Origin: Mixta hanseatica
Lineage (GTDB): Bacteria; Pseudomonadota; Gammaproteobacteria; Enterobacterales; Enterobacteriaceae
Direction: 5' to 3'
Assembly (NCBI RefSeq): GCF_023517775.1
Contig: NZ_CP082904.1
Span: forward strand, 3,720,001 to 3,784,000
Length of the DNA: 64,000 nucleotides
Both the position numbers and the translations under genes were made by a program. The notes below the pieces were generated by a model, which was given only the letters and a program-made list of their open reading frames with translations, searched no databases and had not been told where the DNA came from. Below are positions 61,991-64,000 of the stretch, piece after piece (the first letter of the stretch is position 1; each line of letters begins with the position of its first letter).

Positions 61991-63899
61991 GCTTCAGAGC
62001 GCTTAACGCCGTTTCAATGTCGATCGGTTGTAATAAACCCGGAGGCGGCGATTTCAATAATGCCGGACAGAGCCGTTCGACTTCCGCCAGCAGCGCAATC
62101 GCCTGCGAGTGATTCCAGGGCGTAAGCGCTACCTCTGCCTGTCGCGCCAGCCATTGTGCAAGCTGGCCCGAAGCAACATCCTGCTGACGGGCGAGATAGC
62201 CTAACAGTTCTGGAATCAAGTTTTGTAAATTTTGTTGGCGCAATGGTAAAGGCACCGCGCGCAGGGTCACATGCTGTCCATCGCTTTGCAAATCAATCCC
62301 AAACTGCTGCAGCAATTCAGCCTGTTGTTGCATCGCCTGACGCTCTGGCGCAGCCAATTTTAGCCGTACCGGAATCAGTAGCGGCTGCGGCTTCAGGCCT
62401 TCCGTGCCCGGCTCCAGCTGCGCCTGGCGCAGCCAGCGCGCCGCGACCGGCAATGCCACCAGCGCCAGAGCGCCCTGCCGCTCCACCACCGCATAACAAT
62501 CATGCAATACGGTTAATAATCTGCCCAGGCTTTGACTATGAGCGGGCAACGGCGCCTGCGCGGCGGCACGCGGCGTCTCTTCCACCTGGGGCGTTGGCGT
62601 TTGCAGCAGCTGCTGATACAGCGCGCCTTCACGCTGTTGATAGCCCGGCTGCTGCTGCGGCCAGCCTGCCGTACGCGCAGCGCCGCCGCTGGCGGCGCGC
62701 GCAGAGGCATCGGCGGATGGCCCGGCGTGGCGGGATATCGAGGCGTCAGCCGGGCGCGAAGCCGCAGGCGTCGGCGGACGTACGGCTTCCGGCTCGGCAG
62801 TCGGCGGGCTGGAAAAGTGGTTGCCGCCCGCAGCCGGACGGTTTTCCGGCTGCCAGCGTGGCTGCGCCTCCGCTTCCGCCGTTAGCGGCAGGCTTTCTGC
62901 CCCGCTTTCCTGTAGAGCGCACATCACACCCTGATAGATAAAATCATGTACCAGCCGCGACTGGTGAAAACGCACTTCATGCTTGGCAGGGTGCACGTTC
63001 ACATCTACCTGGTGCGGATCGATATGCAGATAAAGTACATAGGCGGGCTGATGCTCGCCGCCAAGCTTTTCCTGGTAGGCCTGACGAATCGCGTGATTGA
63101 TCAGCTTGTCACGCATCATGCGGCCATTCACATAACAGTATTGCAGCTCGCTGACCTGACGCGCGCCTGCCGGATCGGCGACCCAGCCGCGCAACAGCAA
63201 ATCGCCATGCTGCCACTCTATTTTTAACGCATGCTCCATAAAGGTTGCGCCGCAAATCGCGCCCAGACGCCGTAGCTGCTGGCTTTCCTGCGTCGCCGCA
63301 CGGTACTGCCGCACCAGCTTGCCGTTATGGGTCAACGAGATGGCGATATCAAAGCGCGCCAGCGCGATACGGCGCACCACTTCATCAATATGGGTGAATT
63401 CGGTTTTCTCAGTGCGCAGAAACTTACGCCGGGCGGGCGTATTGTAAAAGAGATCCAGCACTTCCAGAGTAGTGCCGACCGGATGCGCGGCCGGTTTTAC
63501 CGTTACCGTCATATCCCGCCCTTCCGCATAGGCCTGCCAGGCTTCGCTGCGATCGGCGGTGCGCGAGGTTAACGTCAGGCGTGACACAGAGCTAATACTC
63601 GCCAGCGCCTCGCCGCGAAAGCCGAGGCTCATAATCGCTTCCAGGTCGTCCAGCGAAGTGATTTTACTGGTAGCGTGTCGCGCCAGCGCCATGGCCAGCT
63701 CTTCTTTATCAATACCGCAGCCGTTATCACGTATGCGGATCAGCTTCGCGCCGCCTTTTTCTATATCAATATCGATGCGCGTGGCGCCGGCATCAAGGCT
63801 GTTTTCCACCAGCTCCTTCACCACCGACGCGGGGCGCTCGACCACTTCGCCGGCGGCAATCTGGTTAGCCAACTGAGGGGGCAGGATCTGAATGGGCAT
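61983..63899 (-). CDS. mutL: MutL, DNA mismatch repair protein
   Basis: A 638-residue GHKL ATPase that couples MutS to MutH and UvrD. ATPase motifs: [35 protein letters not shown] and [17 protein letters not shown] long Pro/Ala/Ser/Gln-rich linker (about 335-430) joins the N-terminal domain (1-331) to the C-terminal dimerisation domain (from about 440). Slightly longer than E. coli MutL (615) because of the linker. Confidence 0.97.
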   Translation of the reverse strand: MPIQILPPQLANQIAAGEVVERPASVVKELVENSLDAGATRIDIDIEKGGAKLIRIRDNGCGIDKEELAMALARHATSKITSLDDLEAIMSLGFRGEALASISSVSRLTLTSRTADRSEAWQAYAEGRDMTVTVKPAAHPVGTTLEVLDLFYNTPARRKFLRTEKTEFTHIDEVVRRIALARFDIAISLTHNGKLVRQYRAATQESQQLRRLGAICGATFMEHALKIEWQHGDLLLRGWVADPAGARQVSELQYCYVNGRMMRDKLINHAIRQAYQEKLGGEHQPAYVLYLHIDPHQVDVNVHPAKHEVRFHQSRLVHDFIYQGVMCALQESGAESLPLTAEAEAQPRWQPENRPAAGGNHFSSPPTAEPEAVRPPTPAASRPADASISRHAGPSADASARAASGGAARTAGWPQQQPGYQQREGALYQQLLQTPTPQVEETPRAAAQAPLPAHSQSLGRLLTVLHDCYAVVERQGALALVALPVAARWLRQAQLEPGTEGLKPQPLLIPVRLKLAAPERQAMQQQAELLQQFGIDLQSDGQHVTLRAVPLPLRQQNLQNLIPELLGYLARQQDVASGQLAQWLARQAEVALTPWNHSQAIALLAEVERLCPALLKSPPPGLLQPIDIETALSALKHE

Positions 63900-63930
63900 G
63901 GCGCAGTATCCTTAATCGGGCGGAAATGGC

Positions 63931-63952
63931 GCCAGCCTCCGTAGAGGCTGGC
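63931..63952. repeat. Hairpin between mutL and the upstream gene
   Basis: GCCAGCCTC (63931-63939) and GAGGCTGGC (63944-63952) are perfect inverted copies with a CGTA loop. No T-run on either strand, so probably an mRNA-stabilising or regulatory hairpin. Confidence 0.5.
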
Positions 63953-63989
63953 GGGAAACAAAGGGCGCAGGGCGTACAGGCTGGCGTTA

Positions 63990-64000
63990 TCAGGAAGCGG
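63990..64000 (-). CDS. amiB: Probable last codons of amiB (partial)
   Basis: Read on the minus strand, the window edge gives ..CC GCT TCC TGA, that is a protein ending Ala-Ser-stop after a residue that may be Pro. LysM-ending amidases often end IPAS, and amiB is the invariant upstream neighbour of mutL in enterobacteria. The call rests on synteny and three residues only. Confidence 0.35.

Overview
The window is chromosomal DNA of an enterobacterium. Nearly every gene has a close counterpart in Escherichia coli, in E. coli-like local order, and the GC-rich codon use and some gene losses suggest an Erwiniaceae-type genome (Pantoea/Erwinia/Mixta-like). That family placement is inference; membership of Enterobacterales is well supported by rnpB, the mutL-miaA-hfq-hflX-hflK-hflC operon, rpsF-priB-rpsR-rplI and the tamA-tamB-ytfP block.

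Layout. (1) 1-12.5 kb corresponds to the E. coli 70-min region: exuR, yqjA-mzrA, yqjC-D-E-K, a DoxX gene (yqjF), an ERIC repeat, yqjG, yhaJ/yhaK, then dolP-diaA-yraN-lpoA, rsmI and the RNase P RNA gene rnpB. (2) 12.5-21.2 kb is an accessory ten-gene operon on the minus strand. It is the rare conserved set first named from Enterococcus faecalis EF_0829-EF_0839 and Aeromonas AHA_3910-3917: a stand-alone PRD protein, an SFCGS-family protein, DUF4312, two membrane proteins (DUF4311, DUF4310), an amidohydrolase, a DgaE-like PLP ammonia-lyase, a DgaF-like KDGP aldolase, then a secreted beta-propeller lactonase and a multidomain PRD/EIIA regulator. It looks like a complete uptake and catabolism pathway for an unidentified, probably amino-sugar-acid-like compound that ends in pyruvate and glyceraldehyde-3-phosphate. 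(3) 21.6-64 kb corresponds to the E. coli 94-96-min region read backwards: pmbA, darP, mpl, fbp, a chemoreceptor, a DUF441 gene, ppa, tamB/tamA, paeA, ytfK, ytfJ, cysQ, cpdB, fklB, ytfB, the S6 operon, yjfP, a second chemoreceptor, bsmA, aidB, rlmB-rnr-nsrR, purA, yjeT and the hfq superoperon up to mutL. The last bases are probably the end of amiB.

Accessory insertions within this conserved backbone are a Tlde1-like (DUF2778) peptidoglycan-targeting toxin with a small membrane protein as likely immunity partner (29.5-30.3 kb), beside a gene remnant, and an orphan double-glycine-leader bacteriocin-like peptide (42.5-42.8 kb) without an exporter nearby. Both chemoreceptor genes have good matches to the flagellar sigma-28 promoter, so the organism is probably motile although no flagellar genes lie here. 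msrA, normally between tamA and ytfL, is missing.

The most promising little-described system is the minus-strand operon at 12.5-21.2 kb, especially the SFCGS protein, whose sequence resembles the RpiB/LacA/LacB sugar-phosphate isomerase fold, and the two uncharacterised membrane proteins that may be its transporter.
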